A stretch of DNA of 64,000 nucleotides from Yoonia vestfoldensis (lineage in GTDB: Bacteria > Pseudomonadota > Alphaproteobacteria > Rhodobacterales > Rhodobacteraceae). Below are positions 17,081-25,315 of the stretch, piece by piece. The position numbers and the translations under genes were made by a program. How positions within the stretch are numbered: the stretch's first letter is position 1; every line of letters begins with the position of its first letter. The stretch is from assembly GCF_002158905.1 (NCBI RefSeq), contig NZ_CP021431.1, forward strand, positions 310,001-374,000, read 5' to 3'. The notes beneath the pieces are model-generated. The model saw nothing but the letters and a program-made list of their open reading frames with translations, did not search any database and was not told the DNA's origin.

Positions 17081-18262
17081 ATGAAAACAGGCGTGATGAT
17101 TTGTGGCCATGGCTCGCGCAGCCAATCGGCCGTTGATGAATTCGCCGTGCTGGCGGAAAAGCTGCCGGCCTATCTGCCAGACGATTGGATCACCGATTAC
17201 GGCTATCTGGAATTCGCCAATCCGGTGATCCGCGACGGGCTGGACCGGCTGCGCGCAGCCGGTTGTGACCGGATTCTGGCGGTGCCGGGGATGCTGTTCG
17301 CCGCGATGCATGCCAAGAACGATATCCCCACCGTGCTGAACACCTATGCCGCCAAGCATGGCATCAGCGTGAATTATGGCCGCGAATTGGGCATCGACCC
17401 CAAGATGATCGCCGCCGCCGCTGGCCGCGTGCAAGAAGCCGTGGACCGCGCCAATGTCAAACACGGGCCAGTCGCGCTGACCGATACCTGCCTTGTCGTC
17501 ATCGGGCGCGGGGCCTCTGACCCTGACGCCAATGGCAATGTCGCGAAAATCGCGCGGATGCTGCAGGAAGGCATGGGCTTTGGCTGGTGCGAAATCGGCT
17601 ATTCCGGTGTCACCTTTCCCCTGGTTGAACCCTGCCTGCAACATGCCGCAATGCTGCCTTACAAGCGGATCATCGTCTTCCCCTATTTCTTGTTCTCGGG
17701 CATCCTGATCGACCGGATCTACGGGTTCACCGATCAGGTCGCCGCCGAACATCCGGGCATCCAGTTCGTCAAAGCCGGCTATCTGGGCGATCATCCCAAG
17801 GTGCTGGAAACCTTTGCCGAACGGATCCTGGAACAAGACAGCGCCACCCCGCCGCCCAATTGCGGCATCTGCGGGTATCGCGCGCAGGTCTTGGCGCTCG
17901 AGGATGGCCACAGCCACAAGATCAGCGCCGCCGACCGCAGCCATCCGGCCTTTGGCGCGGTGCCGCCCGCAACTTGCGTTTTGTGCAAATACCGCACGCA
18001 GGTGCTGGGCTTTGAATCCGAGGTCGGCGCCGTGCAGGAAAGCCACCACCACCATGTCGAAGGCCAAGGCGCCAGCGCGCCGGGGTCGAACGTGGCCGAT
18101 TGCGCGCTGTGCGATACGTTCTGCACCGGCATGTGCCGCCTGATCGCGCAGGACCATCACCACGATCACCACCACCATGACCATGACCACCACCACGCGC
18201 CTTACCCCCATGCCAAACACCCGCATGGACCCGAAAGCGCGCGCAAGACGCTAAAGCGTTGA
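17081..18262 (+). CDS. cbiX: CbiX-type sirohydrochlorin cobaltochelatase with Cys- and His-rich tail
   Basis: A 393-residue protein. Residues 1-250 are two CbiX/SirB chelatase halves: GVMICGHGSRSQSAVDEF at the start, VPGMLFAAMHAKNDIP, and VFPYFLFSGILIDRI with the second metal site. The tail after 255 holds C261xxC264, C299xxC302 and C341xxC344xxxC348xxxC352, where the first two lie in repeated blocks (CGICGYRAQVL and CVLCKYRTQVL), then a histidine-rich stretch (359-382). Long CbiX proteins carry such metal or Fe-S binding tails. It inserts cobalt into sirohydrochlorin in the early-insertion pathway, which is at odds with the late chelatase CobN at 1.6-5.3 kb. It opens the cbiX-cobHL block. 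Confidence 0.85.
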   Translation: MKTGVMICGHGSRSQSAVDEFAVLAEKLPAYLPDDWITDYGYLEFANPVIRDGLDRLRAAGCDRILAVPGMLFAAMHAKNDIPTVLNTYAAKHGISVNYGRELGIDPKMIAAAAGRVQEAVDRANVKHGPVALTDTCLVVIGRGASDPDANGNVAKIARMLQEGMGFGWCEIGYSGVTFPLVEPCLQHAAMLPYKRIIVFPYFLFSGILIDRIYGFTDQVAAEHPGIQFVKAGYLGDHPKVLETFAERILEQDSATPPPNCGICGYRAQVLALEDGHSHKISAADRSHPAFGAVPPATCVLCKYRTQVLGFESEVGAVQESHHHHVEGQGASAPGSNVADCALCDTFCTGMCRLIAQDHHHDHHHHDHDHHHAPYPHAKHPHGPESARKTLKR

Positions 18263-18915
18263 GCGGGAAAGGTATCGCCTTGCGCCCCTATGAAACCGAC
18301 CCCAAGGCGATCTATGCGCAAAGCTTTGCCACCGTGCGGACCGAGGCGCGGCTGGACCGTTTCGCGCCTGCGCTGCATCCGCTGATGACGCGGCTGATCC
18401 ATGCCTGCGGGATGGTGGAAATCGTCGACAGGCTCGCCTATTCCGCGCAGGTCGCCGAGGCAGGGCAAGCCGCCCTGCGTGCGGGCGCGCCTGTGCTGTG
18501 TGATTGCGAAATGGTCGGCGCGGGGATCATCCGGCGCTATCTGCCTTCAGGGAACGAGGTGATCGTGACGCTGAACGATGCATCCGTGCCCGCGCTTGCC
18601 GCCAAGATCGGCAATACCCGTTCCGCCGCTGCCGTGGAATTGTGGCGCGACCGGATCGAGGGCGCGGTGGTCGCCATCGGCAATGCGCCCACGGCGCTGT
18701 TTCACCTGCTGGAGCTGCTGGATGCGGGCTGGCCGAAACCGGCGGTGATCCTTGGCTTTCCCGTGGGTTTCGTGGGGGCGGCAGAAAGCAAGGCGGAACT
18801 TGCCCGCGATGCGCGGGGCTGCGATTACATCGCCCTGCGGGGCAGGCGCGGTGGCTCGGCCATGGCCTCTGCGGCGGTTAATGCTCTGGCAGCGGGATTG
18901 CCCGAAGATGTCTGA
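18259..18915 (+). CDS. cobH: Precorrin-8X methylmutase
   Basis: A 218-residue CobH/CbiC enzyme that moves the methyl group from C-11 to C-12 to make hydrogenobyrinic acid. The family blocks are RPYETDPKAIYAQSFATVR, the catalytic-histidine motif RLIHACGMVEI (about residues 49-58), VLCDCEMVGAGI, IGNAPTALFHLLEL and GFPVGFVGAAESKAEL. The start is taken as the TTG at 18259, which overlaps the cbiX stop codon (TTGA); no better in-frame start exists before the conserved region. It overlaps cobL by 8 bp at the 3' end. Confidence 0.94.
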   Translation: MSGKGIALRPYETDPKAIYAQSFATVRTEARLDRFAPALHPLMTRLIHACGMVEIVDRLAYSAQVAEAGQAALRAGAPVLCDCEMVGAGIIRRYLPSGNEVIVTLNDASVPALAAKIGNTRSAAAVELWRDRIEGAVVAIGNAPTALFHLLELLDAGWPKPAVILGFPVGFVGAAESKAELARDARGCDYIALRGRRGGSAMASAAVNALAAGLPEDV

Positions 18916-20110
18916 TCCATGGCTGCATATCGTCGGGATCGGCGAGGATGGCATGGCCGGGCTTTTGCCCGCCACCCGCGCCGTGGTCGAAGCGGCCGAG
19001 GTCATCATCGGTGGCGACCGGCACCATGTGCTGGCCGAAAATTTAGCGGCAGAGCGGTTGGCATGGCCGCATCCGTTTGATGCGCTGATCACGACGATCA
19101 AGGGGCTGCGCGGGCGGCGGGTGGTCGTGCTGGCAACGGGGGATCCGTTGTGGTTTTCCGTCGGCGCAAGGATCGGGCGCGCGATTGATCCGGCCCAGAT
19201 CGTCTATCACCCGCAATTATCGGCCTTCCAGCTGGCGGCGGCGCGGATGGGCTGGTCGCTGCCGGATGTCGAAACACTGACCGTGCATGGCCGCCCCGTG
19301 GAACAGATGATCGCCTTCATCCAGCCCGACGCGCGGCTGTTGATCCTGACGACGGGGGCTGAAACGCCCGCCCAGATTGCGGCCTTTCTGACTGCGCGCG
19401 GCTTCGGGCAGTCGCGCATGACGGTGCTGGCCGCGATGGGCGGCAAGGACGAGGCGCGCTTTGACGGGCTGGCCGAAAGCTGGGCGCATGAGGTGCCGGC
19501 CTTCAACACGCTGGCGGTTGACTGCATCGCCGCCCCTGATGCCGCGCTTTTGCCGCGTGTGCCGGGGCTGGCGGATGAGTTGTTTCAATCCGACGGCACC
19601 ATGACCAAGCAAGAGATCCGCGCCGTGACGCTCGCCAAGCTGATGCCGATGCGCGGGGCGCTTTTGTGGGATATCGGCTGCGGCTGCGGCTCTGTGGCCA
19701 TCGAATGGATGCGTGCTGCGCGCTATGCCCGCGCCATCGGGATCGAGCCGCGCGCCGATAGACGCGCCTTTGCCGCGGCCAATGCGCTGGCCTTGGGCGC
19801 GCCGAAACTGGAACTGATCGACGGGCTGGTGCCAGCGGCGCTTGATGGATTGGACGCCCCCGACGCGATCTTCATCGGTGGCGGGCTAAGCCGTGTGACA
19901 TTCGAGGCCGCTTGGGCCGCCCTGCGCCCCTTGGGCCGGTTGGTCGCCAATGCGGTGACGCTTGAAAGCGAGGCCGAACTGATCGCCTTGCACAAGGCCT
20001 ATGGTGGCGATCTGGTCAAACTCGCGGTGCATCGGGCCGAACCTGTTGGGCGGCTGACCGGCTGGCGGCCATTGATGCCGGTCACACAATGGAGCCTGGT
20101 GAAAAGATGA
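18908..20110 (+). CDS. cobL: Precorrin-6Y C5,15-methyltransferase (decarboxylating)
   Basis: A 400-residue two-domain enzyme. The N-terminal CbiE-type methyltransferase (about 1-205) starts WLHIVGIGEDG and carries VLATGDPLWFSVG and VYHPQLSAFQLAAARMGW. The C-terminal CbiT-type domain (about 215-400) has MTKQEIRAVTLAKLMP and the SAM-binding LLWDIGCGCGSVAIEWM. It methylates C-5 and C-15 and decarboxylates the C-12 acetate. The ATG at 18908 lies inside the cobH 3' end, consistent with coupling. A fused CobL, rather than split CbiE and CbiT, marks the aerobic form. Confidence 0.95.
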   Translation: MSDPWLHIVGIGEDGMAGLLPATRAVVEAAEVIIGGDRHHVLAENLAAERLAWPHPFDALITTIKGLRGRRVVVLATGDPLWFSVGARIGRAIDPAQIVYHPQLSAFQLAAARMGWSLPDVETLTVHGRPVEQMIAFIQPDARLLILTTGAETPAQIAAFLTARGFGQSRMTVLAAMGGKDEARFDGLAESWAHEVPAFNTLAVDCIAAPDAALLPRVPGLADELFQSDGTMTKQEIRAVTLAKLMPMRGALLWDIGCGCGSVAIEWMRAARYARAIGIEPRADRRAFAAANALALGAPKLELIDGLVPAALDGLDAPDAIFIGGGLSRVTFEAAWAALRPLGRLVANAVTLESEAELIALHKAYGGDLVKLAVHRAEPVGRLTGWRPLMPVTQWSLVKR

Positions 20111-20153
20111 TATGCATGGACAGGAAGGAATGATCATGCCTCTTGATCTTTGC

Positions 20154-20263
20154 GACTTCTTTTTTCCAAAAATACTCCGGGGTGAGGCGCGCAAGCGCCG
20201 AGGGGCTGCGCCCCTGAAGCGGCTCCGCCGCTTGCCTCCGGCGGGGATATTTGGGCTCGGAAG
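20154..20263. repeat. Composite repeat with two inverted cores and three hairpins
   Basis: Between cobL and cobI lie two copies of the repeat core in opposite orientation: the left one (20156-20189) is the complement of GCCTC...GGAGTATTTTTGG, the right one (20234-20263) is GCCTCCGGCGGGGATATTT with GGGCTCGGAAG. Between them stand three successive perfect hairpins: GGCGC-GCAA-GCGCC (20186-20199), AGGGGC-TGC-GCCCCT (20201-20215) and AAGCGGC-TCC-GCCGCTT (20217-20233). The right end reaches the cobI start and provides its upstream GGAAG. Confidence 0.85.
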
Positions 20264-20974
20264 ATGGGTGAAATGACGGGCGTGCTTTATGGCGTGGGTG
20301 TGGGACCCGGTGCGCCTGACCTGATCACCTTGCGCGCCGCGCGGCTGATCGCTGGGGCCGGGGTCATCGCCTATCCGACATTGGCGGGGGCGGCGAGTTT
20401 CGCGCGTGCGATCGCGGCCGATCTGATCGCGCCTGCCGCCCGCGAGATCGTGATGGATGTCCCGATGAGCGTAGAGCGCGCGCCCGCGCAAGCCGCCTAT
20501 GACGCCGGCGCGGCAGAGATCGCGGCGGCGCTGGATGCGGGGCAGGATGTGGTCTGCCTTTGCGAAGGGGATCCGTTCTTTTACGGGTCTTTCATGTATC
20601 TGTTCGCGCGCTTGTCGGGGCGCTACCGCGTCGAGGTTGTGCCGGGTGTGACATCGATCACGGCATGTGCGGCGCGTGCGGGCAAGCCACTGGTGGCGCG
20701 CAATGAGCGTTTGACCGTCTTGCCCGGCCCCTTGCCGCAAGATGAATTGCGCGCCCGCATCGATGGCGCGGAAAGTGTCGTCATCATGAAGGTCGGCCGC
20801 CATTTGCCCAAGATCCGCGCGGTGATTGCGGATCTGGGGCTGACGGAGATGGCGGTCTATGTCGAACGCGCCACCCTGCCGGACGAGGTCGTGTTGCCTT
20901 TGGCTGATGCGCCCGAACGCGCACCTTATTTTTCGATGATCCTGCTGACCAAAGGGGCTGATCCATGGCTGTGA
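20264..20974 (+). CDS. cobI: Precorrin-2 C20-methyltransferase
   Basis: A 236-residue SAM-dependent tetrapyrrole methylase, CobI/CbiL. The start GVLYGVGVGPGAPDLITLRA carries the glycine-rich first motif. The second is VCLCEGDPFFYGSFMYL and the third VVPGVTSITACAARAG, as in precorrin-2 methylases. It makes precorrin-3A. ATGs at 20264 and 20273 are both possible; the first sits three bases after GGAAG donated by the repeat, the second at a better spacing. The 3' end overlaps the next gene by 10 bp. Confidence 0.93.
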   Translation: MGEMTGVLYGVGVGPGAPDLITLRAARLIAGAGVIAYPTLAGAASFARAIAADLIAPAAREIVMDVPMSVERAPAQAAYDAGAAEIAAALDAGQDVVCLCEGDPFFYGSFMYLFARLSGRYRVEVVPGVTSITACAARAGKPLVARNERLTVLPGPLPQDELRARIDGAESVVIMKVGRHLPKIRAVIADLGLTEMAVYVERATLPDEVVLPLADAPERAPYFSMILLTKGADPWL

Positions 20975-22776
20975 AACCGGTTGTTCTGACGCTCTCTGCC
21001 GCGGGCGAGGAGGTGGCGCATCGTGTCGCCGCTGTTCTGGGCGCGCAGGTGCATGGTCGCGCAGGGCGCGTCGCGCAGGCGGATGCGTTTTTCCCCAATG
21101 CGCTGGATCACGCGCGCGGTCTGTTTGCGGCGGGTGTGCCTATCGTGGGGGTTTGTGCGGCTGGTATCCTGATCCGTGCCGTCGCACCCTTGCTGGCGGA
21201 CAAGACGGCGGAACCACCTTTGATTGCGGTGTCCGACGATGGCGCGGTGGTGGTGCCTCTTTTGGGCGGCCATCGCGGGGCGAACCGTTTGGCGGCGCAG
21301 ATCGCCGACGCGCTGGGCGCTGTGGCGGCGGTGACGACGGCGGGCGATGTGGCGCTGGGCGTGGCGTTGGATGAACCCCCCGCAGGCTGGCGGCTGGTCA
21401 ATCGCGCGGATGCCAAAGGGGCGATGGCAGCGCTCTTGGCGGGGGGCGGGGCGCAGGTCGTGGGCGAGGCAGCTTGGCTTGCGGATTTGCCCAAAGGCGA
21501 TGCCGTCCGCCTGTCCGGCACGATGCAAGCGCAGCCCGATCTGGGCGCGGATCATCTGCAATTCGCGCCGCAGCGTCTGACACTGGGTCTGGGCTGTGCG
21601 CGTGATTGTCCCCCGGCCGAGATGGCGGCTTTGGTGGCCGAGGTGCTGGCCGAGGCCGGTGTCGCGCCCGAGGCGGTGCAATCCGTCAACACGATCACGC
21701 TGAAGGCGGATGAGCCGGCGATCATCGATCTGGCGCGGGCGCTTGATGCGCCTTTGCGCCTGTTCGAGGCGCCAGAGCTCGCGGCATTGACCCCGCGTCT
21801 GGCCAACCCGTCCGAGGCGGTTTTCGCCGAGGTCGGCACCCATGGCGTGGCCGAGGCGGCGGCACTGGCGCAGGCGGGCGCGGAGGCGACATTACTGATC
21901 GCCAAGCGCAAGACCGCGCATGCGACCTGTGCGCTGGCGATCGCACCCACCCCGATCACTGCGCTGGCGGGCCGCGCGCGCGGGCGGCTATCCGTTGTCG
22001 GGATCGGGCCGGGGCAGGCGGCATGGCGCACGCCCGAAGTCTCGCGATTGGTGGCCGAGGCCGAGGAATTGGTGGGCTACGGGCTATACATCGATTTGCT
22101 CGGGCCTTTGGCTGTGGGCAAGCAGCGGTCGGATTTCCCGCTGGGGGGCGAGGAGGATCGCTGTCGCTATGCGTTGGAACAGGCAGGCCAGGGCAAGAAT
22201 GTGGCTCTGGTCTGTTCGGGCGATGCAGGAATTTACGCGATGGGCGCGCTGGTGTTCGAATTGCTGGATCGCAGTGCTGACCAGATGGGCGTGTCAGATG
22301 CCGCGCGGCGGGTCGAGGTGATCTGTTCGCCCGGTGTCAGCGCCTTGCAAGGGGCGGCGGCGCGCGCGGGCGCGCCTTTGGGCCATGATTTCTGTGCGAT
22401 TTCGCTGTCGGATTTGCTGACGCCGCGCGGTGATATCATCAAGCGCTTGCAGGCCGCCGCCGAGGGCGATTTTGTCATCGCCTTCTACAATCCGGTGTCG
22501 CTGCGCCGTCGCACCCTGCTGGCCGAGGCGCGCGATATTTTGCTGCAACATCGCCCTGCCGATACGCCGGTGATGCTGGCCTCGTCGCTGGGCCGGCCGG
22601 AAGAACATATCCGCTATCGCCGTCTGGATCAGCTGGATGTCGACGAGGTCGATATGCTGACGGTGGTGCTGGTGGGGTCGTCGCATTCAAAGCTGGCGCA
22701 GCTGGGAACCGGGCCGCGCATGTATACGCCGCGCGGTTATGCGCGCAAGATTGATGGCGATCTGGCGGCAGGATGA
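20965..22776 (+). CDS. cobJ: CbiG-CobJ fusion: cobalt-precorrin-5A hydrolase-like / precorrin-3B C17-methyltransferase
   Basis: A 603-residue fusion. Residues about 1-130 form a CbiG N-terminal domain (VVLTLSAAGEEVA, VCAAGILIRAVAPLLADK, VVPLLGGHRGANRLA). About 195-320 is a CbiG_C/CobE-type domain (LTLGLGCARDCPPAEM, SVNTITLKADEPAI). From about 338 on comes CobJ/CbiH (LSVVGIGPGQAAWRTPE, VCSGDAGIYAMG, FVIAFYNPVSLRRR), which methylates C-17 with ring contraction. CbiG is normally an anaerobic-pathway enzyme that opens the ring-A lactone, while CobN is aerobic. Overlap with cobI shows coupling. Domain borders are estimates. Confidence 0.92.
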   Translation: MAVKPVVLTLSAAGEEVAHRVAAVLGAQVHGRAGRVAQADAFFPNALDHARGLFAAGVPIVGVCAAGILIRAVAPLLADKTAEPPLIAVSDDGAVVVPLLGGHRGANRLAAQIADALGAVAAVTTAGDVALGVALDEPPAGWRLVNRADAKGAMAALLAGGGAQVVGEAAWLADLPKGDAVRLSGTMQAQPDLGADHLQFAPQRLTLGLGCARDCPPAEMAALVAEVLAEAGVAPEAVQSVNTITLKADEPAIIDLARALDAPLRLFEAPELAALTPRLANPSEAVFAEVGTHGVAEAAALAQAGAEATLLIAKRKTAHATCALAIAPTPITALAGRARGRLSVVGIGPGQAAWRTPEVSRLVAEAEELVGYGLYIDLLGPLAVGKQRSDFPLGGEEDRCRYALEQAGQGKNVALVCSGDAGIYAMGALVFELLDRSADQMGVSDAARRVEVICSPGVSALQGAAARAGAPLGHDFCAISLSDLLTPRGDIIKRLQAAAEGDFVIAFYNPVSLRRRTLLAEARDILLQHRPADTPVMLASSLGRPEEHIRYRRLDQLDVDEVDMLTVVLVGSSHSKLAQLGTGPRMYTPRGYARKIDGDLAAG

Positions 22777-22784
22777 CATATTCC

Positions 22785-22819
22785 GCCTGCCGGCGGGAGT
22801 ATTTGGGGAAAAAAGAAGA
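22785..22819 (+). repeat. Repeat-family copy forming the cobM ribosome site
   Basis: GCCTGCCGGCGGGAGTATTTGG is followed by GGAAAAAAGAAG, which runs directly into the cobM ATG. This is the second subtype of the family (AGTATTT and GGAAAAAAGAAG in place of GATATTT and CTCGGAAG); the same subtype appears inverted at about 20156 and 41145. Here the purine-rich tail sits where a Shine-Dalgarno sequence is needed. Confidence 0.75.
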
Positions 22820-23589
22820 TGACGGTCTATTTCATTGGGGCAGGCCCCGGCGATCCGGAATTGCTGACGCTGAAAGCGGCGCGGGTGATCGGGGCATGTC
22901 CGGTCTGTCTTTATGCCGGATCGCTGGTGCCCGAGGCTGTTGTCGCCTGCGCGCCTGCGGATGCGCTGGTGATGGATACCGCGCCGATGACGCTGGATGA
23001 TACCCATGGCGTGATATTGGCGGCCCATGCCAAGGGGCAGGATGTGGCGCGGGTGCATTCGGGTGATCCGTCGCTTTATGGCGCCATTGCCGAACAGATC
23101 CGCCGGTTGAAGGCGGATGGGATCGATTACCAGATCATTCCGGGTGTGCCGGCCTATGCCGCGGCGGCGGCGGCGCTGGGCACGGAACTGACCGTGCCGG
23201 AAGTTGCGCAATCCATCATCCTGACGCGGATGTCGATGAAATCCACGGGCATGCCTGCAGGCGAGACGCTAGAGAATTTCGCGCGGTCCGGGGCCACGCT
23301 GGCGATCCATCTGGGCATCCGCGCGCTGCGCGAGATCGAGCGGCAGCTGGTTCCGTTTTATGGCGCGGATTGTCCGGTGGCGGTGATCTACCGCGTCGGC
23401 TGGCCGGATCAGATGATCCTGCGCGGCAGGCTGAGCGATATTCATGCCCAGGTCCGGGCTGCGAAAATCACGCGCACGGCGCTGATCCTGGTGGGACCGG
23501 CACTGTCGGAAAACCACGGCTTTCCGGATTCCGCGCTTTATGATGCCGCCAAACCGCATGTGCTGCGCCCGCGCGTCAAGGCGGATTGA
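22819..23589 (+). CDS. cobM: Precorrin-4 C11-methyltransferase
   Basis: A 256-residue CobM/CbiF methylase that makes precorrin-5. It starts TVYFIGAGPGDPELLTLKAA. Other blocks are VCLYAGSLVPEAV, HSGDPSLYGAIAEQI, the family signature IPGVPAYAAAAAALGTELTVPEVAQSIILTR (in part) and YRVGWPDQMILRG. It is the last recognisable cobalamin gene of this plus-strand run. No cobK, cobF, cobG/cobZ, cobB or cobQ is present, so the pathway is completed elsewhere. Confidence 0.94.
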   Translation: MTVYFIGAGPGDPELLTLKAARVIGACPVCLYAGSLVPEAVVACAPADALVMDTAPMTLDDTHGVILAAHAKGQDVARVHSGDPSLYGAIAEQIRRLKADGIDYQIIPGVPAYAAAAAALGTELTVPEVAQSIILTRMSMKSTGMPAGETLENFARSGATLAIHLGIRALREIERQLVPFYGADCPVAVIYRVGWPDQMILRGRLSDIHAQVRAAKITRTALILVGPALSENHGFPDSALYDAAKPHVLRPRVKAD

Positions 23590-23684
23590 CTGGCGCGTGC
23601 CTGCATCACGCTGCGCTGCGGCGGATCGCGTTACTTGATTTTTACCTTTCTGTGCGCAGACTTAGCGCATCAGGGGGGATTCGA

Positions 23685-24038
23685 ATGTATACGTTTTTAC
23701 CGGAAGCCGTGCGCCAGGGATTGGAAGATGCCCGCAAAGCCGCCTTGCGCCGCAAGGACAGGTTGTCGGTCTGCGATGGTGATGCAACCTATCGGATCAG
23801 GCGGTTCTGGGACGGTGGATTTGCGCTGGATCTGAAAGGGTCCGACAAATTGCGCGGCCATGTGGATATCTATGATGGCCCCCGGCATCTTTACCAATGT
23901 CTTGTGGTCTCTGCCGTCGCGGATGACGAGGAACGCGTGTTCGAGTTCAAATGGCTGACCCCTGTCGCCGACCGTCCCGCCGCCGATTTCGTGCAGCCCG
24001 ATTTCGTGCCCGCCGCCCTGATCGAAAGCCGCAATTGA
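23685..24038 (+). CDS. Conserved hypothetical protein
   Basis: A 117-residue soluble protein, MYTFLPEAVRQGLEDARKAA ... YRIRRFWDGGFALDL ... HVDIYDGPRHLYQCLV ... VFEFKWLTP. The N-terminal helix is basic and the remainder looks like a beta-rich small domain. I do not recognise a characterised family; similar short proteins occur in Rhodobacterales. The start at 23685 is preferred because GGGGGGA lies about eight bases upstream and the longer open frame runs back to cobM. It is convergent with the C-S lyase gene with six bases between stops. Confidence 0.6.
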   Translation: MYTFLPEAVRQGLEDARKAALRRKDRLSVCDGDATYRIRRFWDGGFALDLKGSDKLRGHVDIYDGPRHLYQCLVVSAVADDEERVFEFKWLTPVADRPAADFVQPDFVPAALIESRN

Positions 24039-24044
24039 CGCCTG

Positions 24045-25217
24045 TCACTGCAGGTCGCGGAAGGCCTGTTGTAGCCGCTGCACCGCCTCTTCGACCACAT
24101 GGCGTTGGGTGGCGAAATTGATCCGCATGAAGCTTTCGCCACCCGTGCCAAAGGCCGGGCCGGGCGAGACGGCGATTTTCGCATCATCGCGGATGCGCGA
24201 CACGATCTGCGCGTGATCCATGCCCGTGCCCGAAAAATCCACCCAGGCCAGATAGGTCGATTGCAGCGGCATCGACCAGATTCCGGGGATCGCGCGCAGA
24301 CCGTCCTGCAACAGGTCCCGATTGGCCTGCAGGTGATCCATTTGCGCATCGGCCCAGGCCGCGCCTTCGGGGGAATAGGCGGCGGTGATCATCGCGATGG
24401 CAAGGCTGCCGGGTTTGTAATCCATCATCGCCTGCCAGGCCTGCGCCTGCCCGCGCAGATGCGCATTCGGGATGATCATATTGCCGGTGCGCTGGCCTGC
24501 GATGTTGAAGGTCTTGGACGCCGCCGTCAGATAGACGGTATTATCGGCGAAATCGGGGGCGGCCACGGCCATCGGCACGAAATCATGGTCGCGGTAGACC
24601 AGATCGTGGTGAATCTCGTCGCTGATCAGTAGCATCCCGTTGTCGCGCGCAAAACCCGCGACGGCGCGCAGTTCATCGCTGGTCCAGACCCGGCCCGAGG
24701 GGTTTTGCGGCGAACACCAGATCAGCAGCTTTTCGCGGCCGGTCAGCCGCGCCTTGGCGTCATCAAGGTCAAGCGCATAGCTATCGCCGTCGCGCACCAG
24801 CGGGCAGGTGGTCACGACACGGCCCGCGCGGGTGATCTTATGCGCGAATTCATGGTAAACGGGGGTAAAGATCGCGGCCGCATCGCCCGGTTCGGACCAG
24901 AGTTGCAGCGACAGCGCGATCGCATTGCCCAGACCTTGGGTCGTGACGATCCAGTCAGGGTCAACGGTCCAGCCATGCCGGTTCTGCATCCACCATGTGA
25001 TCGCATCGGTATAATCCGTCCCGTCGATCCCGTAGCCGAACACGCCATGGTCGCGGGCCCGGTCGATGGCGGCCAGCACGCAGGGTGCGGTCTGGTAATC
25101 GCTGTCGGCGGTCCACATCGCCAGCCCGTCCTGCGGCGAGACCCCAAAGAGTTTCTCCATCAGGTCCCATTTGGAACTATTGGTGTTGCGGCGGTCGATG
25201 GGCGTATTGAATGACAT
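24045..25217 (-). CDS. MalY/PatB-type PLP-dependent cystathionine beta-lyase
   Basis: A 390-residue fold-type I aminotransferase-like C-S lyase. Family blocks are NSSKWDLMEKLFG near the start, LAMWTADSDYQTAP (MalY/PatB proteins have MWVADMDF here), WIVTTQGLGNAIAL, CSPQNPSGRVW, ISDEIHHDLVY and the PLP lysine in TAASKTFNIAGQRTG. It probably cleaves cystathionine or cysteine conjugates to homocysteine or thiol, ammonia and pyruvate. The odd MWTADSDY in place of MWVADMDF suggests substrate divergence. No linked methionine genes. Confidence 0.9.
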   Translation of the reverse strand: MSFNTPIDRRNTNSSKWDLMEKLFGVSPQDGLAMWTADSDYQTAPCVLAAIDRARDHGVFGYGIDGTDYTDAITWWMQNRHGWTVDPDWIVTTQGLGNAIALSLQLWSEPGDAAAIFTPVYHEFAHKITRAGRVVTTCPLVRDGDSYALDLDDAKARLTGREKLLIWCSPQNPSGRVWTSDELRAVAGFARDNGMLLISDEIHHDLVYRDHDFVPMAVAAPDFADNTVYLTAASKTFNIAGQRTGNMIIPNAHLRGQAQAWQAMMDYKPGSLAIAMITAAYSPEGAAWADAQMDHLQANRDLLQDGLRAIPGIWSMPLQSTYLAWVDFSGTGMDHAQIVSRIRDDAKIAVSPGPAFGTGGESFMRINFATQRHVVEEAVQRLQQAFRDLQ

Positions 25218-25315
25218 GCGCGGTTCCTTTTGCTTGGGCGCAGCCTATCCCGCTGGTGGCGCTGTGCAAGCGGTCCGCGTTGCATTTCTGCCCGCCGCGG
25301 CCTAAATGCGCTGGC

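Noticed and set aside
16748..18226. Upstream half of the 817-codon minus-strand frame continuing yqjG
   Set aside because: It runs opposite cbiX, which has clear chelatase motifs; yqjG has its own ATG and ribosome site at 16747.
20186..20233. Three hairpins taken as a CRISPR-like array
   Set aside because: The stems differ in sequence and there are no equal spacers or cas genes.
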